In this document: one piece after another, positions 32,044 through 40,298 of the stretch
Layout of the letters: the number at the start of each line of letters is the position of its first letter
Numbering within the stretch: the stretch's first letter is position 1
Source: Psettodes erumei
Taxonomy: Eukaryota; Chordata; Actinopteri; Pleuronectiformes; Psettodidae
Assembly: GCA_016785225.1 (NCBI GenBank)
Contig: JAFBJZ010000766.1
Coordinates: forward strand, 1-64,000
DNA length: 64,000 nt
Reading direction: 5' to 3'
Program-made: the position numbers and the translations under genes
Notes under the pieces: model-generated
Told to the model about the DNA's origin: nothing
The model's database searches: none
The model's input: only the letters and a program-made list of their open reading frames with translations

Positions 32044-32994
32044 ATGCGAGCGGTTTTTTTAGACAAGGGTACTTTTTCGGACGGTATCGATTTGCCAGCC
32101 CCAGCTGGGATTACAGATTACATGACTTATCATGACACGCCAAAAGACAACCACGTCATCCTCGAGCGCTGCCGTGACGCCGATATCATCATCACCAACA
32201 AAGTCCAAATAGACGCTGAGGTGATCGGTCAACTGCCCAACCTCAAGCTGATTCAGCTGACTGCCACAGGGATGAACAACGTCGATCAAGACGCTTGTGA
32301 CAGACATCATGTCACCCTTTATAACGTCGCAGGTTACGCGGTCAAAAGCGTGCCTGAGCATACCTTTATGCTGATGCTCAATGCCATGCGCGCAGGCATT
32401 CATTATCATCAAAAAGTCGCCGATGGTACATGGCGCGACAATGGCAATTTTTGCTTGCTCGACATACCGCTGATCGACTTAGAAGACAAGACGCTCGGCA
32501 TCATCGGCGTCGGTACCATCGGCAAGCGCGTCACCGAAATTGCACGCGCCTTTGGCATGACGGTGTTATGGGCGGAGCATCAAGGGCGTGCGCCGCGCAG
32601 TGCAGACTATACCGCCTTTGATGACGTACTGGCGCAGTCAGATGTATTGAGCTTACATTGCCCACTGACCGCACAAACCCAGCATCTTATCAATAAGGAC
32701 ACCTTGGCCAAAATGACCAAGCAACCCTTATTGGTCAACGTTGCGCGCGGCGGCATCGTCGATAGTCAAGCATTGGCAACTGCCATCCATAACGAGCAAA
32801 TCATCGGCTACGCCAGCGACGTGTTTGAGCAAGAGCCGATCACGGCAGATGATCCGCTACTCAGCCTCAGCGAGCATCCACGGGTGATATTTAGCCCGCA
32901 CAATGCTTGGGGCAGCAAAAGCGCGCAACAGACCTTATGGCAGATATTAACTAAGCAGGTGAGCGACTTTATCGAGCACTGTCATCAACCCTAA
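32044..32994 (+). CDS. D-2-hydroxyacid dehydrogenase (NAD-dependent, glycerate/hydroxypyruvate type)
   Basis: A 316-residue member of the D-isomer 2-hydroxyacid dehydrogenase family. The dinucleotide motif is GVGTIG at 155-160, and the catalytic set is Arg235 (NVARGGIVD), Glu264 and His286 (SPHNAWGS). NVAGYAVKSVPEHT in the substrate domain is like that of hydroxypyruvate/glycerate dehydrogenases, so reduction of hydroxypyruvate or glyoxylate is the best guess; other 2-keto acids are possible. GGGAGT precedes the ATG. A short palindromic repeat follows 21 bp after the stop. Confidence 0.85.
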   Translation: MRAVFLDKGTFSDGIDLPAPAGITDYMTYHDTPKDNHVILERCRDADIIITNKVQIDAEVIGQLPNLKLIQLTATGMNNVDQDACDRHHVTLYNVAGYAVKSVPEHTFMLMLNAMRAGIHYHQKVADGTWRDNGNFCLLDIPLIDLEDKTLGIIGVGTIGKRVTEIARAFGMTVLWAEHQGRAPRSADYTAFDDVLAQSDVLSLHCPLTAQTQHLINKDTLAKMTKQPLLVNVARGGIVDSQALATAIHNEQIIGYASDVFEQEPITADDPLLSLSEHPRVIFSPHNAWGSKSAQQTLWQILTKQVSDFIEHCHQP

Positions 32995-33015
32995 ATAAAG
33001 CTGGCAGGCAAGATA

Positions 33016-33066
33016 CTAGGGCGCGCCTTCATTTTAAAGCAGGTAAAAAATGCGGACATGCCCTAA
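33016..33066. repeat. CTAGGGCG short palindromic element, copy 3 (short)
   Basis: Begins CTAGGGCGCGCCTTC and ends GCGGACATGCCCTAA, 51 bp. The ends are imperfect inverted repeats like those of copies 1 and 2, and the centre is shorter. Confidence 0.6.
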
Positions 33067-33176
33067 CCGCAAAACCGTAGCCAGTCGTCCTTTATGTTGC
33101 GATACTTAAGCATGATGCGATCGCCGATATCGTTATTGCTCATGTGGTTAAGTCATCATCTGGTTCAGTGGCCAGA

Positions 33177-33890
33177 TTAAAACGGGCACGGACTCTCCCA
33201 GTCCATCCACGCACCCAGTGTCGGGTGCTTTAGACGTAGCTGCTGTGCGTGCAAGTTTAGCCGCGGGGCTATCGTCAGTGCCGCCCCTTCGGCATAAATC
33301 GGATCACCAATCATCACATGACCGGCATGCACCATATGCACACGTAACTGGTGACTACGGCCCGTGACCGGCTTTAGTAGCACGCGCGTGACGGTCTGAT
33401 CATTGCACATTTCGTGAGCCAAGACCTCATATAAAGTCAGCGCCTGTTTGGGCCAATCGTGATCGACGATATGGCGCGGTTTGGTCGTGGGCTCATAACG
33501 TACCGGCACCGATATCTCACCGGTCGCCCCAATACTTTCCCATTGGCCAAAGACGCGCGCTTGGTAGCTTTTTTGTGGCAACCGCTCAATAAACTGCTTA
33601 CTAATATGGCTTTGGGCAGCGGCATTTTTGGCAAAAATCAGTAGCCCTGAGGTGTCCATATCCAAGCGGTGAATGAGTTTGACGGCTGGATTGACGCGCT
33701 CAAGCCGCGCAAGCAAGCTGACCTTAAGGGTTTTGCCATCGACGCTGAGGAGGCCCGCTGGCTTATCCACCACCCAAATATCATCATCTTCATAGACCGT
33801 AATGTCTTGGGCAAATGTTTTAAAAAACGCCAGCGGATACGCGCACTCTTGTCGGTTTAAGGCGTTGACTTCTTCTTCAGTAAAAGGCAT
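33177..33890 (-). CDS. RluA-family pseudouridine synthase
   Basis: A 237-residue RNA pseudouridine synthase with the family signature HRLDMDTSGLL at 74-84, in which Asp77 is the catalytic residue, and VVDKPAGLLSVDG upstream. A later GRSHQLRVHM segment is also typical. There is no S4 domain, which fits the short RluA type that modifies 23S position 746 and tRNA position 32 in E. coli. The target here is inferred only. It is convergent with the dehydrogenase gene. Confidence 0.85.
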   Translation of the reverse strand: MPFTEEEVNALNRQECAYPLAFFKTFAQDITVYEDDDIWVVDKPAGLLSVDGKTLKVSLLARLERVNPAVKLIHRLDMDTSGLLIFAKNAAAQSHISKQFIERLPQKSYQARVFGQWESIGATGEISVPVRYEPTTKPRHIVDHDWPKQALTLYEVLAHEMCNDQTVTRVLLKPVTGRSHQLRVHMVHAGHVMIGDPIYAEGAALTIAPRLNLHAQQLRLKHPTLGAWMDWESPCPF

Positions 33891-34217
33891 AAAAATCGGT
33901 TACTTATATAAATGAGAGTAAAGATGACATGATAGAGGCAATGACATAGAAAAAAAACCAAAAAGTGACAAGTGACAGCGCACTCACTGGCTGTAGGGTT
34001 GTGTTTCGATTTATTGTATCAATCGTAATTGTTAAACAATTTAACCAGCCTGCATCTGTCAAGTAAGAACAAACATGTTAATATGATGGCACATTTTCAC
34101 CATTTCGAAACGACTCTTTAGCCGCTTATCATTACTTTATACCGCTGGTCTTTAGCTACACAAAGCCGCGATAAATTGATGAACGACGATAAAGACAATA
34201 AAACAAGAGAGATAACT

Positions 34218-34544
34218 ATGTCAGACCTAATCGTAAATACCACCGATGCAAACTTTGACCAAGACGTGCTGCAATCAGACCTGCCTGTATTGGTAGACTT
34301 TTGGGCGACGTGGTGTGGCCCTTGTAAAGCCATCGCGCCTATCTTAGAAGATCTAGCAAGCGAGTACCAAGGCAAAGTAAAAATCGTCAAAGTCGACGTC
34401 GACAACAACCCACAAGCCGCCAGCCGCTTTGGTATCCGTAACATCCCAACGCTATTTGTCTTTAAAGACGGCGAAAAAGTTGACTCAGTCATGGGCCTAC
34501 AGCCAAAAGCAGAGCTAGCCAAAGTACTTGATAAGCATCTATAA
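34218..34544 (+). CDS. trxA: Thioredoxin
   Basis: Small redox protein of 108 residues with the active site WCGPC at 32-36 inside VDFWATWCGPCK, and the cis-Pro segment RNIPTLFVFKDG. It reduces disulfides in ribonucleotide reductase and many other proteins. The ATG at 34218 (MSDLIVNTTD) is preferred; a longer reading would start at 34176 with a non-conserved stretch. GAGAG precedes it. The order trxA-rho, same strand, is common in gamma-proteobacteria. A terminator separates it from rho. Confidence 0.95.
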   Translation: MSDLIVNTTDANFDQDVLQSDLPVLVDFWATWCGPCKAIAPILEDLASEYQGKVKIVKVDVDNNPQAASRFGIRNIPTLFVFKDGEKVDSVMGLQPKAELAKVLDKHL

Positions 34545-34622
34545 GCACTGCTATCAGTGTCGATACACTCGTGTCAGTCTATCTGCTGCGAGTGTCTACA
34601 CGTCATAATAGACGCCAATCAG

Positions 34623-34658
34623 TAAAAAACCATTGTCCTGCTAAGATAATGGTTTTTT
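34623..34658 (+). terminator. Rho-independent terminator after trxA
   Basis: AAAAAACCATT and AATGGTTTTTT pair around TGTCCTGCTAAGAT-like loop bases; the last arm is a T-run. Confidence 0.82.
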
Positions 34659-34709
34659 GCTCGTTTTTTATGCAAAAAACCAATAATACGACTTTTTTGG
34701 CAAAATTTA

Positions 34710-34739
34710 TTGACAATGCCATTGTGAAGACCGTATAGT
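34710..34739 (+). promoter_or_regulatory. Sigma-70-type promoter for rho
   Basis: TTGACA at 34710-34715 and TATAGT at 34734-34739 are separated by 18 bases. This is the best promoter match noticed in the window. It predicts transcription from about 34746 and an untranslated leader of about 350 nt before rho. Confidence 0.7.
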
Positions 34740-35095
34740 CTGCTGACAAGAGAAAACGAACCGTTTTCCTAAGTGTCTTGTCGCTATTCTCCTCGTGTTT
34801 ATCAACAAAAACACAATCGTCATTATAAACACCATTACTGAACGAAATGACTAAACACAATTACTGATACTGAGTTTTTGACGCAGACTCTTATGTAGCC
34901 TTCTGTATCTTTATTTCTTATTACCTTGCACTCTATTCTTGCAACTTGTACATAAGTCAACACGCAATACCCAAACTACATAACTCTGGCTCTGTGCTCG
35001 CGCCCTCTATCGCCATACTATCGTTGTTTTAATCAATGTCGTGACTTGTGCTGCTAATGGCATCTCTCATCTGATCAATTGCTAATGACCTACCT
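34740..35095 (+). promoter_or_regulatory. Long 5' leader of rho
   Basis: About 350 nt from the predicted start to the rho ATG. Near 34745-34782 an imperfect inverted repeat (GACAAG...AAAACG with CGTTTT...CTTGTC) could fold at the start of the transcript. In E. coli rho is autoregulated by termination in its leader, so a similar role is plausible here but not shown. Confidence 0.45.
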
Positions 35096-36364
35096 ATGAA
35101 TCTAACTGAACTAAAGAAAAAATCAATCTCTGAGCTATTGGCCATCGCCAAAGACATGGGTCTTGATAATATGGCGCGTAGCCGTAAACAAGACATTATC
35201 TTCGCTATCTTAAAGACCCATGCCCGTAACGGCGAAGCCATCTATGGTGACGGCGTGCTCGAGGTCTTACCCGATGGCTTTGGCTTTTTGCGCTCATCAG
35301 AGGGCTCTTACTTGGCAGGTCCTGACGACATTTATGTCAGCCCCAGCCAAATCCGCCGCTTTAGCCTAAAGACAGGCGACAGTATCGCTGGGACGATTCG
35401 ACCACCAAAGGATTCTGAGCGTTATTTTGCGCTACTAAAGGTCGGCGAGATTAACTTTGATACCCCCGATCGCTCACGTCACAAGCTGATTTTTGAGAAC
35501 CTCACGCCATTATTCCCCACCGAGCAGTTAAAGCTAGAATTAGGTAACGGTACGACCGAGGATTTGACAGGCCGTATCATCGACCTGATTGCCCCGATTG
35601 GTAAAGGCCAGCGCTCTATCATCGTCGCGCCGCCAAAAGCCGGTAAAACCATGCTTTTGCAATCGATTGCCCAGTCTATCACCCGCAACAACCCCGAATG
35701 CTATCTGATCGTCTTGCTCATTGATGAGCGTCCAGAAGAAGTGACCGAGATGGAGCGCACGGTACGCGGTGAAGTCGTTGCCTCAACCTTTGATGAGCCG
35801 CCGCAGCGCCACGTACAAGTCGCCGAAATGGTCATCGAAAAAGCCAAGCGCTTGGTCGAGCATAAGCAAGACGTGGTCATCTTACTTGACTCCATCACCC
35901 GCCTCGCTCGTGCGTATAACACCGTCATTCCATCATCTGGTAAAGTGTTGACTGGTGGTCTAGACGCCAATGCCCTTGAGCGTCCTAAGCGCTTTTTTGG
36001 CGCAGCGCGTAACGTCGAAGAAGGCGGCAGCTTGACCATCATCGCCAGTGCTTTGATTGACACCGGTAGCAAAATGGACAGCGTCATCTTTGAAGAATTT
36101 AAAGGCACCGGCAACCAAGAGATTACCCTTGAGCGTGACTTGGCCGAAAAACGTGTTTTCCCAGCGATCAATATCAAAAAATCTGGCACTCGCCGCGAAG
36201 AGCGCCTGCTTGATGAAGACAAACTACGCAAAGTCTGGATCTTGCGCAAATTGCTACAGCCAATGGATGGTGTCCAAGCCACTGAGTTCTTGCTTGAGCG
36301 CCTAAAAGAAGCCAAAACCAATGATGAGTTTTTTGAACAAATGAAGCGTAAATCACAAAACTAA
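35096..36364 (+). CDS. rho: Transcription termination factor Rho
   Basis: Hexameric RNA helicase that ends transcription. The 422 residues comprise an N-terminal helical domain (MNLTELKKKSISELLAIA), a cold-shock-like RNA-binding domain (GDGVLEVLPDGFGFLRS), Walker A PPKAGKTML, Walker B region VVILLDSITRLARAYN, and the Q/R-loop part GGLDANALERPKRFFGAAR. It is intact and of normal length (E. coli 419). It is preceded by a long leader with its own promoter and followed by a strong hairpin terminator. Confidence 0.97.
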   Translation: MNLTELKKKSISELLAIAKDMGLDNMARSRKQDIIFAILKTHARNGEAIYGDGVLEVLPDGFGFLRSSEGSYLAGPDDIYVSPSQIRRFSLKTGDSIAGTIRPPKDSERYFALLKVGEINFDTPDRSRHKLIFENLTPLFPTEQLKLELGNGTTEDLTGRIIDLIAPIGKGQRSIIVAPPKAGKTMLLQSIAQSITRNNPECYLIVLLIDERPEEVTEMERTVRGEVVASTFDEPPQRHVQVAEMVIEKAKRLVEHKQDVVILLDSITRLARAYNTVIPSSGKVLTGGLDANALERPKRFFGAARNVEEGGSLTIIASALIDTGSKMDSVIFEEFKGTGNQEITLERDLAEKRVFPAINIKKSGTRREERLLDEDKLRKVWILRKLLQPMDGVQATEFLLERLKEAKTNDEFFEQMKRKSQN

Positions 36365-36983
36365 TGTGCGATGATAAGCTTTACTCATACCAATAGCACT
36401 ATGTCGTTTTTGATATGGATCGACTATAGATATTAAAGACAAATACCAAAAACCGCCTTAGGGCGGTTTTTGTGTGTTGGGTCGTAGCAATATGGCCAGA
36501 CGACAAGCTATAGTAAGTGCTAAATAAAAAAATTACAGCCTCTATAGCGGATTGCCTATATCACACGAAGCAAATATAAGACCCTATTTCTTTACACATA
36601 GATAGCGCTAGCAGTGACAAAAACAGTTAGCGTATTATCAATACAAATACAATGACACTAAGCAAAATCCCTACCAAGGATACAGTGGGGAAACATCTTT
36701 TACAGCTTGCTTGCAAAGCTTAGCGCTTTTACTACGCCTAGAGACGAATTGATGGGTTAATATAAGCGTTAGTATAGATATACTCTGCTATCAGGTGCGA
36801 TAGCAGTACACGTATTGAAATATTGAAAACCCTTAATATAATCCTATGTCTTGCGATAGCAATACAGATTATTCTAAGACAATTGCTGGATTCGCTTGGT
36901 ATGGTTTATCTATATCAAACACATAGCACTAAAAATCTCGTATTCTTTTTTTGACCCAACTTGATAATTTGACAGGTGATATT
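36365..36983. other. Intergenic region after rho
   Basis: About 620 bp with no supported gene. It has the rho terminator and a short match to the TATAGTC element end (GGATCGACTATAG near 36418), too small to call. The remainder is AT-rich and featureless. Confidence 0.5.
36447..36471 (+). terminator. Rho-independent terminator after rho
   Basis: AAAAACCGCC-TTAG-GGCGGTTTTT, a compact perfect hairpin ending in T5. Confidence 0.9.
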
Positions 36984-37223
36984 ATGAAATTTGCTAAAAC
37001 TATCGCAATGACTGCCATTACTAGCTCTGCTTTAATCATGGGCGGCTGTGCGACCAATGGCTACAACTCTGGCTTGAGCAATACCGCTAAAGGTGCAGCA
37101 GCAGGCGCAGCAGCGGGCGCTTTGATCAGAAGTGGCGGCGACAGTAAAGATATCGCTCGCGGGGCATTGGGCGGTGCTGCTGTTGGTGGCGCTGGCGCTT
37201 ACATCCTAGACCAAACCAGATAA
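36984..37223 (+). CDS. Small glycine-zipper lipoprotein
   Basis: A 79-residue protein. AGGTGA precedes the ATG (MKFAKTIAMTAI). The signal peptide ends at a lipobox-like MGGC, so the mature protein should begin with a lipidated Cys near residue 21. After a short linker come Ala/Gly repeats with GxxxG spacing (GAAAGAAAGALI, then GALGGAAVGGAGAYI), which is the glycine-zipper type seen in OsmB and SlyB-like outer-membrane lipoproteins. The function is unknown; such proteins often respond to osmotic or envelope stress. A terminator follows. Confidence 0.75.
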   Translation: MKFAKTIAMTAITSSALIMGGCATNGYNSGLSNTAKGAAAGAAAGALIRSGGDSKDIARGALGGAAVGGAGAYILDQTR

Positions 37224-37403
37224 TTTGGTTTATAACGGATAGACAGCACTTCTAGACAACACTTCAAGCAGTTTGGTTAGATAAAGTCTTTTAAAGACAT
37301 ATCTTCTGAGTATTTTAAGCTTAGATAAGTAAAGACGCTTTGAGCTTAAAAGACAGTGATGTGAACTTTCTCATAAGCTGTCTAAATAGTATGTAGAGAT
37401 AAA

Positions 37404-37434
37404 CAAAGGGCCTGCAATCATTGCAGGCCTTTTG
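37404..37434 (+). terminator. Rho-independent terminator after the small lipoprotein
   Basis: AAAGGGCCTGCAA-TCA-TTGCAGGCCTTTT, a strong hairpin with a T-run, about 180 bp past the stop codon. Confidence 0.85.
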
Positions 37435-37518
37435 CGATTAGCAGGCGTGTATTTTTATTTTAAACAACGGTCAAATCAGAATACATCAAATATATGGCTA
37501 AAAAATCGCTCAATTAAG

Positions 37519-37645
37519 TATAGTCAATTCACAATAAAATGACGATACCGTTAAGTGCGCGACTCGGATGCTGTCTTTAAGTGTAGGTTGCACCACTACT
37601 GGCAGCGTAGACGAGCCAGCACGCAAGGAAGACTTATACCAGTAA
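37519..37645. repeat. TATAGTC inverted-repeat element, copy C (partial)
   Basis: Left end TATAGTCAATTCACAATAAAATGACGATACC matches the left end of the copy at 46819, and GCGTAGACGAGCCAGCACGCAAGGAAGACTTATACCAGT matches its centre-right. The right end is not seen. It lies 45 bp past the ypfJ stop. Confidence 0.6.
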
Positions 37646-37689
37646 CGTCATATCCTTTTTTAAAATGCATCAACTCTAACCTATCAGCG

Positions 37690-38577
37690 TTATAGAGCGC
37701 CACTAAAGGTATCACATGCCTGTACATTGCCACTCTGCAGACCGCGGGTAAACCATTGCACACGTTGTTGGCTGGTACCATGCGTAAAATTATCTGGTAC
37801 AACCGCGCCGCCGCTTGCACGAGCGAGACGATCATCACCGATTTGGCCTGCAGCATTGATGGCCTCATCGATATCACCTGCTTCTAAGAACTGTACGCGC
37901 TCCTGATTGCGCTGCGCCCATACCCCAGCAAAACAGTCCGCTTGTAACTCTTGCATGACCGACAGTTTATTGGCCTGTGCGCGGCTGACTTGACGACCAG
38001 CTTCATTCACCTGCTGAGTGATGCCAAGCAACGTCTGCACATGATGGCCCACCTCATGCGATATCACATAGGCTTGCGCAAAGTCGCCTGCCTTACCTTG
38101 GTTATCTTGATCCCCTGAGCCTTGCTGATCGCCCGTTATACCTAGGTTTTGACGCATTTCCACAAAAAACGACGTGTCCAGATAAATGGTTTGATCCCCC
38201 GGACAATAAAATGGCCCTGTTGCAGCGCTGGCACTCCCACAAGCAGAGCTGACTTGACCGTTAAACAATATGAGCGACGGCTCTTGATACGTACTGCCCG
38301 CTTCATTAAATATCTGATGCCAAACGTCTTCTGTATCGGCCAATACGACTTTGACAAACTGCGTATCGCGGTCGTCACTGGTGGCAGGCTCACTCGCCGT
38401 ACTGCCGCCACCGCCTGCCACCACTTGCCCTGTCTGTAATGCCGTCATGGGGTTGACCCCAAAAACCAACCACAAAATACCCGCGATAATAATACCGCCG
38501 ATACCACCCCCTATCATCTTACCGCCGCCGCGACTGCTGCGCACGTTTGAGCTGCCTCGCCTACCTTGCCACTTCAT
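37690..38577 (-). CDS. ypfJ: YpfJ-type neutral zinc metallopeptidase
   Basis: A 295-residue member of the YpfJ/KPN_02809 family. It has an N-terminal Gly/Arg-rich head, one membrane segment (about residues 22-40), then a domain with HEVGHH (His174, Glu175, His178) and a later ELQADCFAGVWA segment likely giving the third zinc ligand. It is anchored in the inner membrane with the peptidase domain probably facing the periplasm. The family's substrates are unknown. All key residues are intact. Confidence 0.88.
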   Translation of the reverse strand: MKWQGRRGSSNVRSSRGGGKMIGGGIGGIIIAGILWLVFGVNPMTALQTGQVVAGGGGSTASEPATSDDRDTQFVKVVLADTEDVWHQIFNEAGSTYQEPSLILFNGQVSSACGSASAATGPFYCPGDQTIYLDTSFFVEMRQNLGITGDQQGSGDQDNQGKAGDFAQAYVISHEVGHHVQTLLGITQQVNEAGRQVSRAQANKLSVMQELQADCFAGVWAQRNQERVQFLEAGDIDEAINAAGQIGDDRLARASGGAVVPDNFTHGTSQQRVQWFTRGLQSGNVQACDTFSGAL

Positions 38578-39168
38578 ACCATCTCTCCTTAAATATATGA
38601 TTTATACCATCATACTATCGACCATTTATACAAGTTATCTTTAGGTTCTTTATTGTCTGACTCATTGTCGTACCTAGACTTTTACGGTATCTCCAAGCTT
38701 TTTGCTTATTATGTTTTATGACTTTTATATGCCTATCAGTAGCCTTTAGCAGATACAGCACAAAAACAAAGCCGAAATTGATTACGTTATCGTAAAATTT
38801 ACTGACCACAATACGCCAATTACCGAATACCAGCCATATTCAATGAAAGCACTACACAACACCAACAGTTAAAGAATATCAAGACAGCAAATATGCTTTT
38901 ATAATAAGCCGATCTTATTGATTATACGCATATTATTTGGTGTTACTCTTTAAGAGAAGATAAGAGGTTTAAGATGTAAAATTACATTTACAATTTTATT
39001 GTTACTGAATTGTACAGCCTCTTTCCATTCAGAAAGAAAACATATAGAATGCGTGAAAGCTGAGTAGTTGTAACTAAGATTAGTTGAACTCTGAAAAACA
39101 TCAGATTTCGACCTTTTTTTGGCTTTTGTTACTACTACTGCTCATTTCATTTTTTCGGAGAAACTACT
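38578..39168. other. Intergenic region between ypfJ and the acidic lipoprotein gene
   Basis: About 590 bp, AT-rich, with no frame or RNA gene I can support. It must include promoters for the two divergent flanking genes. A GGAG ribosome site precedes the ATG at 39169. Confidence 0.5.
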
Positions 39169-39528
39169 ATGAACCTTAAATTACTTGCTCTAGCTGGTAT
39201 CATGACTGCATCTATGGGCCTAACTGCCTGTGACAGCAACACTGAAAACGCTGCTGAAGATCTATCTGACGCACAAGAAGAAGTACAAGACGCTCAAGAA
39301 GAGCTAAACGAAGCTGCTGCTGACGGCGAAGCTGTACCTGCTGACGCAGAAGCTGCTGCTGCTGAAGCTGAAGCTGACATCGCTGATGCACAAGCTGCAA
39401 CTGCAACTGACGAAATGGACGCTGAAGTACCTGTAGATGGTACTACTACTAGCGTTGATGTAGCTAGCGAAACTGACACTGCAGCTGTTGATGCAGCTGA
39501 CGAAGTGGTTGTTGAAGAAGCTCAGTAA
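39169..39528 (+). CDS. Acidic Ala/Glu-rich lipoprotein
   Basis: A 119-residue protein. The signal peptide ends in the lipobox LTAC, so lipidation is expected at Cys21. The rest is almost entirely Ala, Glu, Asp, Val and Thr, with a heptad-like stretch (LSDAQEEVQDAQEELNEAA) that could form a helix or coiled coil. There is no recognisable family. Codon use is even and T-ending codons such as GCT are common, as in highly expressed genes. A GGAG site and a strong terminator frame it as a single-gene unit. Confidence 0.75.
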   Translation: MNLKLLALAGIMTASMGLTACDSNTENAAEDLSDAQEEVQDAQEELNEAAADGEAVPADAEAAAAEAEADIADAQAATATDEMDAEVPVDGTTTSVDVASETDTAAVDAADEVVVEEAQ

Positions 39529-39558
39529 TTTTATTGGTCATACAATAAACACTGTAGT

Positions 39559-39588
39559 AAAAAAGAGAGCCTATGCTCTCTTTTTTTA
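39559..39588 (+). terminator. Rho-independent terminator after the acidic lipoprotein gene
   Basis: AAAAAGAGAGC-CTAT-GCTCTCTTTTTTT, a perfect hairpin ending in T7. Confidence 0.92.
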
Positions 39589-39753
39589 TGCCTGCTATTG
39601 AAGCAAGATGATAGCAGGATAGCCTGCTAACTAGATGGACACTGATTGTTTGCGCTAAGCTAGTAGATAAGATATACCCAAAAAAGTCCCTATTAAACAG
39701 CGTTATCTTTGGTTCTTTTTTCTCTGAGCAGCGCCTATATGTATAGACACAGA

Positions 39754-40053
39754 CTAAGCATCAAACAAACGCTCATCAACCTGCTGGCGAAATTTTTGAC
39801 CTGTCTTAAAGGTCACCACTCGGCGCGCAGATACGGCAACGGGCTCCCCTGTCTTTGGATTGCGACCAGGGCGGCTATTTTTGTCTTTTAGCTCAAAGTT
39901 GCCAAAGCCTGAAAGCTTGACTTCTTTGCCATCAATCAAACTCTCTGACAATTCCTCAAAAAAGCGCTCTACCAAACAGCGGCTATCTTGGCGCGTTAGG
40001 TTTAGGTGGCTCATCAAGTGCTCAATCATGTCAGATTTGGTTAAAGTGCTCAC
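39754..40053 (-). CDS. ihfA: Integration host factor subunit alpha
   Basis: A 99-residue HU-family DNA-bending protein. FGNFELKDKNSRPGRNPKTGE is the DNA-binding arm signature, and MSTLTKSDMIEHL the start helix. IHF-alpha pairs with IhfB and bends DNA at specific sites in transcription, replication and recombination. It is the last gene of the pheS-pheT-ihfA order known from E. coli, 245 bp after pheT, so it may also have its own promoter. Confidence 0.94.
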   Translation of the reverse strand: MSTLTKSDMIEHLMSHLNLTRQDSRCLVERFFEELSESLIDGKEVKLSGFGNFELKDKNSRPGRNPKTGEPVAVSARRVVTFKTGQKFRQQVDERLFDA

Positions 40054-40298
40054 AGTACGACTCCTATGCTATGTCGTGATGTCGAATATCATGGTTTAGC
40101 GGTATGAGGGGATAGCAGTTATTATAAAGGTTTTTTGTGGTCTTTTTAATATAGACGTTATAAAATCTCTTTTATTAATAACCACTTACCATTTTTTAGA
40201 CAAAAAACGTCTCGATCATAATTTTTTTGACAAATAAGGCACCACAGCCTTTTAATTAAAAAAGGCCATGATGCGTTATCAGTTTTCGGGTGTAGAGG

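Larger units (their letters stand above)
34545..35095. other. trxA-rho intergenic region
   Basis: 551 bp without a supported gene. It holds the trxA terminator, a strong promoter and the long rho leader, each listed separately. Confidence 0.6.
37224..37689. other. Intergenic region between the glycine-zipper lipoprotein and ypfJ
   Basis: No gene seen. It contains one terminator and a partial TATAGTC element, both listed. Confidence 0.5.

Noticed and set aside
36405..36435. Another TATAGTC element after rho
   Set aside because: Only about 13 bases match one end; no second end or internal block.
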